Below are positions 24,805 to 33,668 of a DNA stretch of 61,336 nt, in pieces. The translations under genes were made by a program, and so were the position numbers. The notes beneath the pieces were generated by a model, which ran no database searches, was not told the DNA's origin, and saw nothing but the letters and a program-made list of their open reading frames with translations. Source of the DNA: Clostridia bacterium (lineage in GTDB: Bacteria; Bacillota; Clostridia; Christensenellales; Borkfalkiaceae); contig JAGAIW010000153.1 of assembly GCA_017626305.1 (NCBI GenBank), forward strand, positions 1 through 61,336, in the 5' to 3' direction. Position 1 is the stretch's first letter; every line of letters begins with the position of its first letter.

Positions 24805-24893
24805 TACATTTTATTCGCTTTAAATAACGCCATAGTAATCACGCCGATATTGCCGCCGATAACAAGTCCGATACAAAGTCCCAACCAAAACAT
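24804..24893 (-). CDS. 29-aa single-helix membrane peptide (DUF3789-like)
   Basis: ATG at 24893 follows AAGGAGAAAAACT. The peptide starts MFWLGLCIGLVIGG, has one hydrophobic helix with a Gly-rich face, and ends in a Lys-containing polar tail. Its length and its Trp-Leu-Gly...Gly-Gly...Gly-Val-Ile-Thr-Met pattern resemble the short DUF3789 proteins of Clostridia and their phages. It is too short for usual gene calling. A near-perfect RBS and an adjoining terminator stem support expression. Function unknown. Confidence 0.6.
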   Translation of the reverse strand: MFWLGLCIGLVIGGNIGVITMALFKANKM

Positions 24894-24956
24894 AGTTTTT
24901 CTCCTTCTCTTTTTAAGGAGTATTCCCCCTTTGTTGGCAAGATATGCAAAAAGGAT

Positions 24957-24991
24957 AAAAAAAGTTCTTTATAGATTAAGGAACTTTTTTT
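24957..24991. terminator. A/T-flanked hairpin before the nitrilase-like gene
   Basis: AAAAAAAGTTCTT (24957-24969) pairs, with a one-base bulge, with AAGGAACTTTTTTT (24978-24991). It can act in either direction and isolates the gene at 25027. Confidence 0.6.
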
Positions 24992-25026
24992 GTATGCCAA
25001 GGATATACTGTATGCAGGAGGGGTTT

Positions 25027-25677
25027 ATGCAAGTTTGTTTCGTCAGCCGCGGTGGGCTTCGCGCCTTTGCAGATGCGTACGTCGGGGAAAAGCCGCCTAA
25101 GCTGTTTGTGTTTGGCTTTGCGGACAACGGGGAAGTGAGTTATGAAAAGGAACTCAAAGGAGAAACGGGCTTTTTTGAAACGGCTGCCCGTTTTTCTAAA
25201 CGCGTGCAATCGGTGGTCGTGTGCGGCTGTATCACCGAAACGCTAGGACATAGACGCAAATCGGTGTTGGTAGCGGAAAACGGTAAGTTACTTGGTGTTT
25301 CGGATATGCTCCACGCCGTAGACGGCGAGCTGTCCGCAGGCGCAACGGCGCGGGTGTATTCGACGAAAGCAGGGCGAATGGGCGTTATCGTCGACGAAGA
25401 TTTATTATTCCCCGATATAGCGCAGGCGCTTGGGGTGTGCGGTTGTGATTTTATCGTTTGTCCGTTCGGTCAGGTAGACGGAGTGCAGGGGGTACTACTT
25501 CGTGCGGAAGCGTATTTATACGGCGCGCCTATTTTATTTTGCGCGGACGGGTATTGCGCGGTGGCAAACGTCAAGGGAGAGATGGAATTTGCTTCGCCGA
25601 TTAGCCCTATGCAAACGGAATTCAACTGGAAAAAGGAGTATCATTTGGTGGAAACACGGCGGCGGGGGAGAGTATAA
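25027..25677 (+). CDS. Nitrilase-like protein lacking the catalytic residues
   Basis: The start follows AGGAGGGG by 4 nt, and a TATACT at 25004-25009 lies just upstream. The 216 residues have the alternating strand/helix pattern of the carbon-nitrogen hydrolase fold, with LFVFGFADNG at the first catalytic position, VAENGKLLGV in the middle and GRMGVIVDEDLLFPDIAQAL where active members have GxxICYDxRFPE. The catalytic Cys is replaced by Val and the first Glu appears to be missing, so it is probably a pseudoenzyme or a diverged member. A sugar kinase gene lies upstream and smpB converges from downstream. Confidence 0.55.
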   Translation: MQVCFVSRGGLRAFADAYVGEKPPKLFVFGFADNGEVSYEKELKGETGFFETAARFSKRVQSVVVCGCITETLGHRRKSVLVAENGKLLGVSDMLHAVDGELSAGATARVYSTKAGRMGVIVDEDLLFPDIAQALGVCGCDFIVCPFGQVDGVQGVLLRAEAYLYGAPILFCADGYCAVANVKGEMEFASPISPMQTEFNWKKEYHLVETRRRGRV

Positions 25678-25706
25678 AAAACGCGCCGTTTGTCCAAAAA
25701 CGGCGC
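25673..25706 (-). terminator. Terminator of the pgk-smpB cluster
   Basis: On the minus strand GCGCCGTTT (25706-25698) pairs with AAACGGCGC (25691-25683) and is followed by GTTTTTTA. It lies immediately after smpB. Confidence 0.85.
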
Positions 25707-25716
25707 ATACGTATGC

Positions 25717-26169
25717 TTAAAATCCTGCATTTTTAATGTCGCGGTCTACGCTGCGTTTAACGTCGCGCGCGGCGATAGCCTGCTTTTTATCAAAGGTGTG
25801 TTTACCGCGGCAAAGGGCGACTTCCATTTTAATCAACGCGTCTTTAAAATACAGCTTTAACGGAACAAGCGTATACCCTTGTCGGTTGATTTTTCCTACG
25901 ATTTTGGCAATCTCATTTTTATGCAAAAGCAGTTTTCTATCCCGACGGGTATTCTTACTGGTAAAGCCGTCCGTCTTTTCATAGAAAGCGATATGCATAT
26001 TTTTGACAAACGCTTCGCCGTTGACGACGAAACAAAAGCTGTCGTTCATATTCACGTTGCCAAGGCGCAGCGATTTAACTTCGTTGCCGTCAAGCACGAT
26101 ACCCGCTTCGTATTTTTCTTCGATAAAATATTCAAACGAAGCGCTTTTATTTACGGCGATCATTTTCAT
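25717..26169 (-). CDS. smpB: SsrA-binding protein SmpB
   Basis: The 150 residues form the SmpB OB-fold that binds tmRNA and the decoding centre in trans-translation: EAGIVLDGNEVKSLR, KLLLHKNEI and GYTLVPLKLYF, with a basic C-terminal tail (KKQAIAARDVKRSVDRDIK). It overlaps rnr by 4 nt (ATGA), the usual order in Firmicutes. An ssrA gene was not found next to it within this window. Confidence 0.96.
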   Translation of the reverse strand: MKMIAVNKSASFEYFIEEKYEAGIVLDGNEVKSLRLGNVNMNDSFCFVVNGEAFVKNMHIAFYEKTDGFTSKNTRRDRKLLLHKNEIAKIVGKINRQGYTLVPLKLYFKDALIKMEVALCRGKHTFDKKQAIAARDVKRSVDRDIKNAGF

Positions 26170-28283
26170 ACCCGTTCTCCTTCTTGGATTTTAGCAATTA
26201 ACCGAAACTCCGTCCTGCGGCGCTCGAAGTCCACGTCGATAACCTTCACGCGAATACGCTCACCGATACCGTAAACGGCGTACGAGCCGACAAGGCGTAA
26301 CCTGTCGGGGTCGAACGCGTACGTGCCGTATAAGCTTTCGATAGGAATAAACCCTTCAATGGTGTTTTCCAGTTCGGCAAAAAGCCCAAACGTAGCGACG
26401 CCCGATATTACGGCGTCGTACTCCTTGCCGATACGCTCGCTCATGAACATGGTCTTATACAAATCGTCCACGTCCCGTTCGGCTTCGGTAGCGCGGCGTT
26501 CACGCTCGGACGATTGCAAAGCGGCTTGTGACACAAAATCTTTATACCGTATAGCCGTTTCTTCGTATTTACCGTGTAATATTTCCTTGATAATGCGGTG
26601 AATACACAGGTCGGGATAACGCCGAATGGGGGAAGTAAAATGACAATAGCACGTGCTTGCTAAACCGAAATGCCCCACGTTTTCAGGGGAATAGCGCGCC
26701 TTTTGCATAGAGCGGAGCATGACGCGGTTGAGCACGGAAAAGGACGGTAAATCCTTAGCGGCGTCGAGTAGATTTTTATAATCGTAGGGCTTGACGTCGT
26801 CCACGTGTAAACGGGGCGTAAGTCCTAAGGACTGCGCAAACGTTTTTAAGGTATTAGCCTTTTCTTCCGTCGGTTTTTCGTGAATACGGTAGATAAACGG
26901 CGCGTCCATCGAGTGCATATACTCGGCAACCGTTTCGTTGGCAAGCACCATAAACGCTTCGATAATCTCGTGAGAGAACATATGCGGACGGTCGGGAATG
27001 ACGATTTCGTTTTTCTCGGATAAGAAAATTTTCGCTTCCTTAACGTCCAAAGCCACGTTTCCGCGCGCCGCTCGGCGTGCTTGTAAAATACGGGTTAAGT
27101 CGGCGAAAAGCCGTACCTGTTCTACGACGTCGGCGTATTGCTTGCACGTTTTTTCGTCGCCGTCCAAAATGAGCATAATCTCGTCGTACGTCATTTTATG
27201 CGCCGAACGGATAACGCCTTCAACGATTTCGCTTTTGGTAACGACGCCCTTGTCATTTACGTGCATAACGCACGAAAGGGTCAGCCTGTCTTCCCCTTCG
27301 TTGAGCGAACAAATGCCGTTGGATAACGCTTTGGGCAGCATGGGCAGGACGCAGTCGGGGAAATATACGCTCGTACCGCGCTCATACGCTTCTTTGTCCA
27401 AAGCGGAACGGGATAAAACGTAATGGGAAACGTCGGCGATATGCACGCCAAGGATATACCCGTCTTCCGTTTTTTCAAGGTGCACGGCGTCGTCAATATC
27501 CCGCGTATCCGCGCCGTCAATGGTGACAATAAGTTGCTGCCTAAAATCCGTTCTATTGAGTAAATCGCTTTGCGTAATGCCACGGCGTTCTTGTTTTTGC
27601 GCTTCCTTTTCCACGTGCGCGGGGAATTCTTCCCGTAAATCGTAAGAACGGATAATGGAAAGCTCTTCCGCGAAAAAGTCGTTTTCTTCACCGAGCACTT
27701 CGATAATTTTCCCGCCGGGCGCTTTGCCCTTGGGATAGTCGGTGATTTTGGCTACCGCCTTAACGCCGTTGGGGATTTGGTGACAATCGGATAAGGGAAT
27801 ATAGATATCGGTGGAAAAACGTTTTTCGTCTGGGATAAGATAGCCCGCCCGTCTATCGCGGCGGAACGTGCCGACGACGTTTGTATACCCACGGGAAAGA
27901 ATTTTGACGACGGCGGCTTCGTTGCCTTCTCTGCCTTCGACGCGGCAAACGAGCACGCTGTCCCCGTGCAACGCGCCGTATAAGCGGTTGCGTGAGATAA
28001 AGAAATCTTCCCCGTAACGCTCTTTATCGTCGGGGATAAGAAAGGCAAAGCCGCGCTCGTTTCCCGAAATAACGCCCTTAATCAGGTCTAACTGTGTAGG
28101 CGTACCGTACCTGCCGTTTTCGTCGGCGTATAAGACGCCGTCTTCAATAAGCTCGGTTAAAAGGGAAAGCAGCCTGCCGCGTTCGCGGTAGGGGATTTGC
28201 ATTTGTTTGCAAAGCTCGCCAAGCGTTTTGCCTGCGAAATTTCCGTTTTCAAATTCTTGTAAAATGCGCTGTTTCGCGCCCAT
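26166..28283 (-). CDS. rnr: Ribonuclease R
   Basis: This 705-residue 3'-5' exoribonuclease degrades structured RNA. It contains an N-terminal helix-turn-helix (about 1-65), cold-shock domains (about 70-220), the RNB catalytic domain with DGADTRDIDDAVHLE (metal Asp cluster near residue 265) and TSPIRRYPDLCIHR, and a C-terminal S1 domain (about 615-695). AAGGAG precedes the ATG. It sits between secG and smpB, the common Firmicutes arrangement that ties RNase R to trans-translation. Confidence 0.96.
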   Translation of the reverse strand: MGAKQRILQEFENGNFAGKTLGELCKQMQIPYRERGRLLSLLTELIEDGVLYADENGRYGTPTQLDLIKGVISGNERGFAFLIPDDKERYGEDFFISRNRLYGALHGDSVLVCRVEGREGNEAAVVKILSRGYTNVVGTFRRDRRAGYLIPDEKRFSTDIYIPLSDCHQIPNGVKAVAKITDYPKGKAPGGKIIEVLGEENDFFAEELSIIRSYDLREEFPAHVEKEAQKQERRGITQSDLLNRTDFRQQLIVTIDGADTRDIDDAVHLEKTEDGYILGVHIADVSHYVLSRSALDKEAYERGTSVYFPDCVLPMLPKALSNGICSLNEGEDRLTLSCVMHVNDKGVVTKSEIVEGVIRSAHKMTYDEIMLILDGDEKTCKQYADVVEQVRLFADLTRILQARRAARGNVALDVKEAKIFLSEKNEIVIPDRPHMFSHEIIEAFMVLANETVAEYMHSMDAPFIYRIHEKPTEEKANTLKTFAQSLGLTPRLHVDDVKPYDYKNLLDAAKDLPSFSVLNRVMLRSMQKARYSPENVGHFGLASTCYCHFTSPIRRYPDLCIHRIIKEILHGKYEETAIRYKDFVSQAALQSSERERRATEAERDVDDLYKTMFMSERIGKEYDAVISGVATFGLFAELENTIEGFIPIESLYGTYAFDPDRLRLVGSYAVYGIGERIRVKVIDVDFERRRTEFRLIAKIQEGERV

Positions 28284-28343
28284 GGGATACTCCTTGTGAA
28301 TAAAAAAGGCGGCTTTACCAAGCCGCCGAAAGTTGTGTAGTTG

Positions 28344-28670
28344 TTATGCCGCCCAGAATACGGGGATTTGAAGTACGTAGAAAACGATAGCAAGGACGAC
28401 AAGAACGGCAAGGCAAATCCACGTCCACTTTTTCATCTTCGCTTCAATCGATTTTCCTTTGTTTTTACCGAAAAACGTTTCGCTTGACCCGCCCAACGCG
28501 TCGATACCGCTGGAATTGCTGGGTTGCATTAAAACGAGTACGATAGCCACGAGCGCCGCAATACACATCAAAACAATCATTGTGGTATTCAAAATACCGT
28601 GGATGACTTCGTGTGTAGGGCTCTTATAAGTAAAATCGGCAGTAGCCAACAAATTGATTACATTAAACAT
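28344..28670 (-). CDS. secG: Preprotein translocase subunit SecG
   Basis: The 108 residues have two transmembrane helices (about 25-47 and 82-104) separated by the conserved cytoplasmic LMQPSNSSGIDALGGSSETF loop of SecG. It assists SecYE in protein export. The N-terminal extension of about 20 residues is a little longer than usual. A promoter at 28721-28749 starts a secG-rnr-smpB transcript. Confidence 0.93.
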   Translation of the reverse strand: MFNVINLLATADFTYKSPTHEVIHGILNTTMIVLMCIAALVAIVLVLMQPSNSSGIDALGGSSETFFGKNKGKSIEAKMKKWTWICLAVLVVLAIVFYVLQIPVFWAA

Positions 28671-28720
28671 TTTGTTTCAATCCTTTTCCAAAAATGCGTT
28701 TTTATTCAAAATACTCATTG

Positions 28721-28749
28721 ATTATAGCATACTTACGAAAAGAACGCAA
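28721..28749 (-). promoter_or_regulatory. Promoter of secG-rnr-smpB
   Basis: On the minus strand TTGCGT (28749-28744) and TATAAT (28726-28721) are 17 nt apart. Confidence 0.85.
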
Positions 28750-28787
28750 GTATTTTTCGCGCGGTTTTGGTAATTTTTTTATTTTTC

Positions 28788-28812
28788 GCGGCAAAGCAAG
28801 GCGCTTTGCCGC
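28788..28812 (-). other. Stem-loop after gpmI
   Basis: GCGGCAAAGC and GCTTTGCCGC form a perfect 10-bp stem. On the minus strand it is followed by an A-rich rather than a U-rich tract, so it is not a clear terminator for gpmI. Confidence 0.5.
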
Positions 28813-28827
28813 TTTATTCGTACGTTC

Positions 28828-30402
28828 TTATTTAACGATCAGCGTTTTACCCGTCATTTCTTTGGGTTGCGCTACGTTCATCATATCCAAAAGCGTGGGC
28901 GCAAGGTCGGCAAGAACGCCGTCGCCACGTAACGTAACGTTTTTCAGCTCGTTAGAAACGAGAATAACGGGAACGGGGAAGGTGGTGTGTTGCGTGAACG
29001 CCGTTTCACCGTCGTCCGCAATCATTTGGTCGGCGTTGCCGTGGTCGGCGGTGACCAGCGCGCTGCCGCCCATAGCCAAAATCTTATCCGTAACCTTCTT
29101 TACACATTCGTCTACGGTGTGTACGGCTTTGATTGCCGCGTCCATAACGCCCGTGTGTCCGACCATGTCGCAGTTGGCATAGTTGAGAATAACGACGTCG
29201 TAAACGCCCTTGTCCAGCTCTTCCAAAACCTTTTCCGTTACGAGATACGCGCTCATTTCAGGCTGCAAATCGTAGGTAGCCACCTTTGGAGAAGGGATTA
29301 CGATACGCGTTTCCCCTTCGACGGGAGCTTCTAACTTCGCGTTGAAAAAGAAGGTAACGTGTGCGTACTTTTCCGTTTCGGCAATATGCAGCTGTTTCAT
29401 GCCCAAAGACGCAATATATTGCGGCAGGGTGTTGGTGATTTCATCAGGCGGGAACGCCACTCCGACGTCTTCAAAGGACGAATCGTACACCGCAAACCCA
29501 ACGTACGTGGGGTTTAAGAACCCCGTCTTTCTTTTAAAACCAAGGGTTGCGCCCGTCTTTGCGTCGGTGAAGGGGAAGTTCTTTTGAGAGAACATTCTCG
29601 AAATTTGGCGCGCTCTGTCGGGGCGGAAGTTAAAGCAAATAATGCTGTCGTTTTTGCCGATCAGCGCAACGGGTTTGCCGTTTTCCGTCAAGTTGGTAGG
29701 CAGGATAAATTCGTCGGTAACGCCGTTTTCATACGACGCCTTTGCCGCGGCTTCCGCCGTGCCTTCAAAAGCAACGCCCGTGCCAAGCGTCAACATATCG
29801 TACGCTTTTTCTTCTCTGTCCCAGTTGTTGTCGCGGTCCATTGCGTAATATCTGCCCGAAACGGACGCAATTTTACCAAAGTGCAATTCGTCAAGCTTAG
29901 CTTGCAAATCTTTCAAGAAGTCCGCGCCCGAAGTCGGGGCAACGTCGCGCCCGTCGGTAAAAGCGTGAATATATACGTTGTCAAGCCCCTGCGCTTTTGC
30001 CATTTCCACCAAAGCGTACAAATGCTCGGTATGGCTATGCACGCCGCCCGTCGAAACTAAGCCGAACAGGTGCAGTTTCGTTCCTGCGTTTTTTGCCGCT
30101 TGCATAGCGCGAATGAGTTCGGGATTTTTGAAAAATGCGCCGTCGCGGATATCCTTGGTGATTTTCGTCAAGTCTTGATAGACGATACGGCCTGCGCCGA
30201 TATTTAAATGTCCGACTTCGCTGTTGCCCATTTGCCCGTCGGGTAAACCAACCGACATACCGCTTGCGCCAAGCTGCGCGCTGGGGTAGTTGTTTTTCAG
30301 TTCGTTGACGTATTTACTGCCGTCCGCGCAAATGGCGTTGCCGTTGCAGCTGGGATTCAGTCCATACCCGTCCATAATAATGATTGCAAAGGGAGTTTTC
30401 AT
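28828..30402 (-). CDS. gpmI: 2,3-bisphosphoglycerate-independent phosphoglycerate mutase
   Basis: The 524 residues match the iPGM length. It interconverts 3- and 2-phosphoglycerate using two Mn2+ ions. The N-terminal metal site is IIMDGYGLN with the phosphorylated Ser in MGNSEVGHLNIG (about residue 63). HAFTDGRDVAP, the NFRPDRARQISR substrate segment and the C-terminal TADHGNADQM metal motif are intact. GGAG lies 9 nt from the ATG. It is downstream of pgk and tpiA; no enolase gene follows here. Confidence 0.96.
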   Translation of the reverse strand: MKTPFAIIIMDGYGLNPSCNGNAICADGSKYVNELKNNYPSAQLGASGMSVGLPDGQMGNSEVGHLNIGAGRIVYQDLTKITKDIRDGAFFKNPELIRAMQAAKNAGTKLHLFGLVSTGGVHSHTEHLYALVEMAKAQGLDNVYIHAFTDGRDVAPTSGADFLKDLQAKLDELHFGKIASVSGRYYAMDRDNNWDREEKAYDMLTLGTGVAFEGTAEAAAKASYENGVTDEFILPTNLTENGKPVALIGKNDSIICFNFRPDRARQISRMFSQKNFPFTDAKTGATLGFKRKTGFLNPTYVGFAVYDSSFEDVGVAFPPDEITNTLPQYIASLGMKQLHIAETEKYAHVTFFFNAKLEAPVEGETRIVIPSPKVATYDLQPEMSAYLVTEKVLEELDKGVYDVVILNYANCDMVGHTGVMDAAIKAVHTVDECVKKVTDKILAMGGSALVTADHGNADQMIADDGETAFTQHTTFPVPVILVSNELKNVTLRGDGVLADLAPTLLDMMNVAQPKEMTGKTLIVK

Positions 30403-30483
30403 TCTATTTATCTCCTAATCTTCAAAATAGTAGGGCAGATATCACTCAACGCATACCTGCCCCCGTGATTTTCATGTTTTTGC

Positions 30484-31230
30484 TTACTTATCGAAGTTGA
30501 CGATTGTTGCAAAATCAGGCGCTTTCAAGGACGCGCCGCCGATCAAACCGCCGTCGATTTCTTCCATCGCCATAAGCTCTTTGCAGTTGCCTGCGTTCAT
30601 GCTGCCGCCGTATTGAATACGGAGCTTTTCCGCGCACTTAGGGCAGAAAAGTTCGCCCACCGTTTTACGGATAAACGCAATCGTTTCGTTGGCTTGGGCA
30701 GCCGTAGCCGTCTTGCCCGTACCGATTGCCCAAACGGGTTCGTACGCGATAACGATTTTCGTGATATCTTCAATATCCTTCAAGCCGTCTTTAAGCTGCG
30801 TGTACAAAACTTCTTCCGTTTTGCCCGTTTCTCTTTCTTCTAACGATTCGCCTACGCAAACGATAGGGGTAAGCCCAGCTTTGAGCGCGGTAAGCGTTCT
30901 CTTGTTGACCGTTTCGTCCGTTTCCGCGAAGTATTGACGGCGTTCGCTGTGGCCGATAATGACGTATTCTACGCCGTATTCAAGGAGCATTGCCGCGGAA
31001 ATTTCGCCCGTGTAAGCGCCTTTTTCGGCAAAGTGTACGTTTTCCGCGCCAAGCTTAATATTCGTACCTTTCAAAGCTTCGCTAACGGCAGGGATATCGA
31101 TAGCGGGTACGCAAACGACGACGTCGCAGTTGGCTTCCGTTACAAGGGGAGCAATCGCTTTGACAAGCGCGACGCCTTCGGAAGCGGTGTTGTTCATTTT
31201 CCAGTTACCTGCAATAATAGGTCTTCTCAT
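30484..31230 (-). CDS. tpiA: Triosephosphate isomerase
   Basis: This 248-residue enzyme interconverts DHAP and glyceraldehyde-3-phosphate. Active-site Lys is in AGNWKMN, His in IIGHSERRQYF, Glu in AYEPVWAIGTGK and the phosphate loop is in YGGSMN. The second of two nearby Met codons is used because the AAAGGA site is then properly spaced; the first ATG abuts it. It forms part of a glycolytic operon with pgk and gpmI. Confidence 0.96.
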   Translation of the reverse strand: MRRPIIAGNWKMNNTASEGVALVKAIAPLVTEANCDVVVCVPAIDIPAVSEALKGTNIKLGAENVHFAEKGAYTGEISAAMLLEYGVEYVIIGHSERRQYFAETDETVNKRTLTALKAGLTPIVCVGESLEERETGKTEEVLYTQLKDGLKDIEDITKIVIAYEPVWAIGTGKTATAAQANETIAFIRKTVGELFCPKCAEKLRIQYGGSMNAGNCKELMAMEEIDGGLIGGASLKAPDFATIVNFDK

Positions 31231-31268
31231 GTTTATCATTCCTTTTTTTTATTTTCTTTATCGTAGCT

Positions 31269-31294
31269 ACGGGAGCGAACGCCGTCGCTCCCGT
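31269..31294 (-). other. Intercistronic stem-loop between pgk and tpiA
   Basis: ACGGGAGCGA (31269-31278) and TCGCTCCCGT (31285-31294) form a perfect 10-bp stem with a 6-nt loop and no U-run. It is a candidate for differential mRNA processing or stability within the operon. Confidence 0.55.
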
Positions 31295-31305
31295 AAAACG
31301 TGTTC

Positions 31306-32622
31306 TTATTTATCGTTCAGACAAGCGATACCGGGGAGAACCTTACCTTCGAAGAGCTCCAACGACGCGCCGCCGCCCGTGGAGATGTGGGTCATCTTGT
31401 CCGCATAGCCAAGTACTTGTACAGCCGCCGCGCTGTCACCGCCGCCGATAATCGTCGTTGCTTTGCCGTATGCGTTTGCAAGCGCCGCTGCAACCGCCTT
31501 CGTGCCTTCCGCCAAAATGGGATTTTCAAATACGCCCATAGGGCCGTTCCAAATCACCGCTTTTGCTTGGGCAACTACGCTTGCGAAGAGTTCTTTGGTC
31601 TTAGGACCGATATCCAAGCCCATCATATCGTCGGGGATTTCATTCGAAGGGCAAACCGCCGTTTCGATAACCGCGTCGATAGGGTTGGGGAATTCTTTCG
31701 CGATAACGGTATCTACGGGAAGAACGATTTTCTTGCCAAGGCTTTCGGCTTTTGCAAGCATTTCGTTGCAGTAAGAGATTTTTTCGTCGTCGACAAGGGA
31801 CGTACCGATTTTGCCGCCCTTTGCTTTAATGAAGGTGTAAGCCATACCGCCGCCGATAATCAACGTGTCGCATTTTTCAAGCAAGTTGGAGATAACGTTG
31901 AGTTTGTCCGCAACCTTTGCGCCGCCGAGAATGGCTACGAAAGGACGGTTGGGGTTTTCCAACGTATCCGCCATAACGGAAAGTTCTTTTTCAATCAAGA
32001 AACCGCAAGCCGCCGTTTCCACCAAGCCTTCTTCCACGATACCTGCGGTGGACGCGTGCGAACGGTGCGCCGTACCGAAAGCGTCGTTGACGTATACTTC
32101 GGCGTAGCTTGCCAAAGCTTGCATAAATTCGGGGAATTTCTTTTCTTCGCCCTTGTGGAAACGAAGGTTTTCAAGCAATACGCATTCGCCTTCCTTGCAA
32201 GCGGCAACCTTTGCCTTTGCGTCTTCGCCGACTACGTCGGTTGCAAACGTAACTTTACCGCCGAGCAGCTCGTTCAATCTTGCCGCAACGGGGGCAAGGG
32301 TGAGCTTTTTCACGTCCTTTTTCGCCTTTTCCAAAGCTTCCGCCGTAGCGGCAGCCTGTTCTTCTTCGGGAAGAGCGGCAATCTTCGCCTTTTCCTTTTT
32401 ATTGAGTTCTAATTTTTCGTCAAAGACGTTGTGGGGTTTGCCCATGTGCGAGCAAAGCACGACCTTTGCGCCCTGTTCCATTAAATACTGGATGGTGGGA
32501 AGTGCGCCGACGATACGGTTTTCGTCCGTAATAACGCCGTCCTTCATGGGTACGTTGAAGTCGCATCTGACAAGGACTTTTTTGCCCTTGACTTGAATGT
32601 CTTTTACCGTTTTCTTGTTCAT
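31306..32622 (-). CDS. pgk: Phosphoglycerate kinase with an inserted charged segment
   Basis: The 438 residues keep the PGK hallmarks: [11 protein letters not shown], the CSHMGKP loop, [37 protein letters not shown] and the C-terminal [11 protein letters not shown] with STGGGASLE. It makes ATP from 1,3-bisphosphoglycerate. It is about 40 residues longer than usual. The excess is a Lys/Glu/Ala-rich helical segment after CSHMGKP (about 64-108) where typical enzymes have a short loop. AAGGAG lies upstream. It is the first gene of the glycolytic run, and gapA is not adjacent. Confidence 0.96.
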   Translation of the reverse strand: MNKKTVKDIQVKGKKVLVRCDFNVPMKDGVITDENRIVGALPTIQYLMEQGAKVVLCSHMGKPHNVFDEKLELNKKEKAKIAALPEEEQAAATAEALEKAKKDVKKLTLAPVAARLNELLGGKVTFATDVVGEDAKAKVAACKEGECVLLENLRFHKGEEKKFPEFMQALASYAEVYVNDAFGTAHRSHASTAGIVEEGLVETAACGFLIEKELSVMADTLENPNRPFVAILGGAKVADKLNVISNLLEKCDTLIIGGGMAYTFIKAKGGKIGTSLVDDEKISYCNEMLAKAESLGKKIVLPVDTVIAKEFPNPIDAVIETAVCPSNEIPDDMMGLDIGPKTKELFASVVAQAKAVIWNGPMGVFENPILAEGTKAVAAALANAYGKATTIIGGGDSAAAVQVLGYADKMTHISTGGGASLELFEGKVLPGIACLNDK

Positions 32623-32664
32623 AAGATACAGTTTCTCCTTGTATTAAATATTTTATCCGTATAT

Positions 32665-32693
32665 ATAATACCCGTTTTTTTTGCATTTGTCAA
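32665..32693 (-). promoter_or_regulatory. Promoter of the pgk operon
   Basis: On the minus strand TTGACA (32693-32688) and TATTAT (32670-32665) are 17 nt apart. Confidence 0.88.
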
Positions 32694-32703
32694 CTTTTTA
32701 CAA
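32687..32703. promoter_or_regulatory. Rex-operator-like inverted repeat over the pgk -35
   Basis: TTGTCAA-CTT-TTTACAA resembles the Firmicutes Rex site TTGTnAA-N4-TTnACAA but has a 3-nt rather than a 4-nt spacer. It overlaps the -35 hexamer. rex itself is in this window. Confidence 0.35.
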
Positions 32704-32764
32704 AAATAAACGCAAAAAAGATTTTGCAGTTTGGTAAATTTTCGGTGAAAATCTCCCCGTACCC

Positions 32765-32794
32765 TTGACGAACGGGGTTGGAATGTGCTATACT
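32765..32794 (+). promoter_or_regulatory. Promoter of thyA-folA
   Basis: TTGACG (32765-32770) and TATACT (32789-32794) are 18 nt apart. Confidence 0.8.
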
Positions 32795-32828
32795 TTATCA
32801 TAGAATATAAAAGGACGGTGTTTTACGA

Positions 32829-33659
32829 ATGAGCAGAGCTGACGAGATTTTTGCGCAAAACATGCGCGATATTATGGAAAACGGATTTTGGGATACAAAC
32901 TTACAGGTTCGCCCCAAATGGGACGACGGGACGCCCGCCCATACGGTGAAAAAATTCGGCGTGGTCAATCGCTATAATTTACAGGAAGAATTTCCCATAC
33001 TCACCCTGCGTAGAACGGCGTTCCGCTCCTGCGTGGACGAACTTTTGTGGATTTGGCAAAAAAAGAGCAATAATATCCACGATTTGAACTCGCATATTTG
33101 GGATAGCTGGGCGGACGAACAGGGTTCTATCGGCAAGGCGTACGGCTATCAGCTCGGCGTAAAACACAAATATAAAGAAGGGGAGTTCGACCAAGTGGAC
33201 AGGGTGCTATTCGACTTAAAAAACAACCCTGCAAGCCGTCGTATTATGACGAATATTTACAACTTCCAAGACCTGCATGAAATGAACTTATACCCTTGCG
33301 CGTACTCCATGACGTTCAACGTCTCAGGGGATACGCTGAACGGGATTTTAAACCAACGCTCTAACGATATGTTGACGGCAAACAACTGGAACGTGGTGCA
33401 ATACGCCGTGCTTTTGATTATGATGGCGCAGGTTTCGGGGTTGAAAGCAGGCGAGCTGGTGCACGTGATTGCCGACGCGCATATTTACGACAGACACGTA
33501 CCCCTTGTTCAAGAAATTTTGGAAAAGCCCCGTCACGCCGCTCCTAAGCTTATCGTTGACCCGTCGATTACCAACTTCTACGATTTTACGGTGGATAGTT
33601 TCCAACTTGTCGATTACGAATACGAAAAGCTGGATAAAAAAATCCCCGTTGCGATTTAA
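32829..33659 (+). CDS. thyA: Thymidylate synthase
   Basis: The 276 residues form a ThyA-type enzyme making dTMP from dUMP with methylene-tetrahydrofolate. The catalytic Cys is in NLYPCAYSMTF (the common form is PPCH), followed by NQRSNDMLTANNWN and the ADAHIYDRHV segment with the dUMP-binding residues. The N-terminal FWDTNLQVRPKW region and an intact C-terminal Val/Ala-Ile are present. folA follows after 9 nt, so dihydrofolate made here is recycled by the next enzyme. Confidence 0.95.
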   Translation: MSRADEIFAQNMRDIMENGFWDTNLQVRPKWDDGTPAHTVKKFGVVNRYNLQEEFPILTLRRTAFRSCVDELLWIWQKKSNNIHDLNSHIWDSWADEQGSIGKAYGYQLGVKHKYKEGEFDQVDRVLFDLKNNPASRRIMTNIYNFQDLHEMNLYPCAYSMTFNVSGDTLNGILNQRSNDMLTANNWNVVQYAVLLIMMAQVSGLKAGELVHVIADAHIYDRHVPLVQEILEKPRHAAPKLIVDPSITNFYDFTVDSFQLVDYEYEKLDKKIPVAI

Positions 33660-33668
33660 GGTGCGCTT

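Noticed and set aside
24850-25026. N-terminal extension of the nitrilase-like gene
   Set aside because: The upstream part overlaps a terminator hairpin and the opposite-strand small ORF; the ATG at 25027 has AGGAGGGG and a -10 just upstream.
25707-25716. ssrA (tmRNA) next to smpB
   Set aside because: Only 10 nt separate smpB from the terminator; no Ala-tRNA-like ends or tag reading frame are present in the neighbourhood.
28788-28812. Intrinsic terminator for gpmI
   Set aside because: The stem is perfect, but on the minus strand it is followed by A residues, not U residues.
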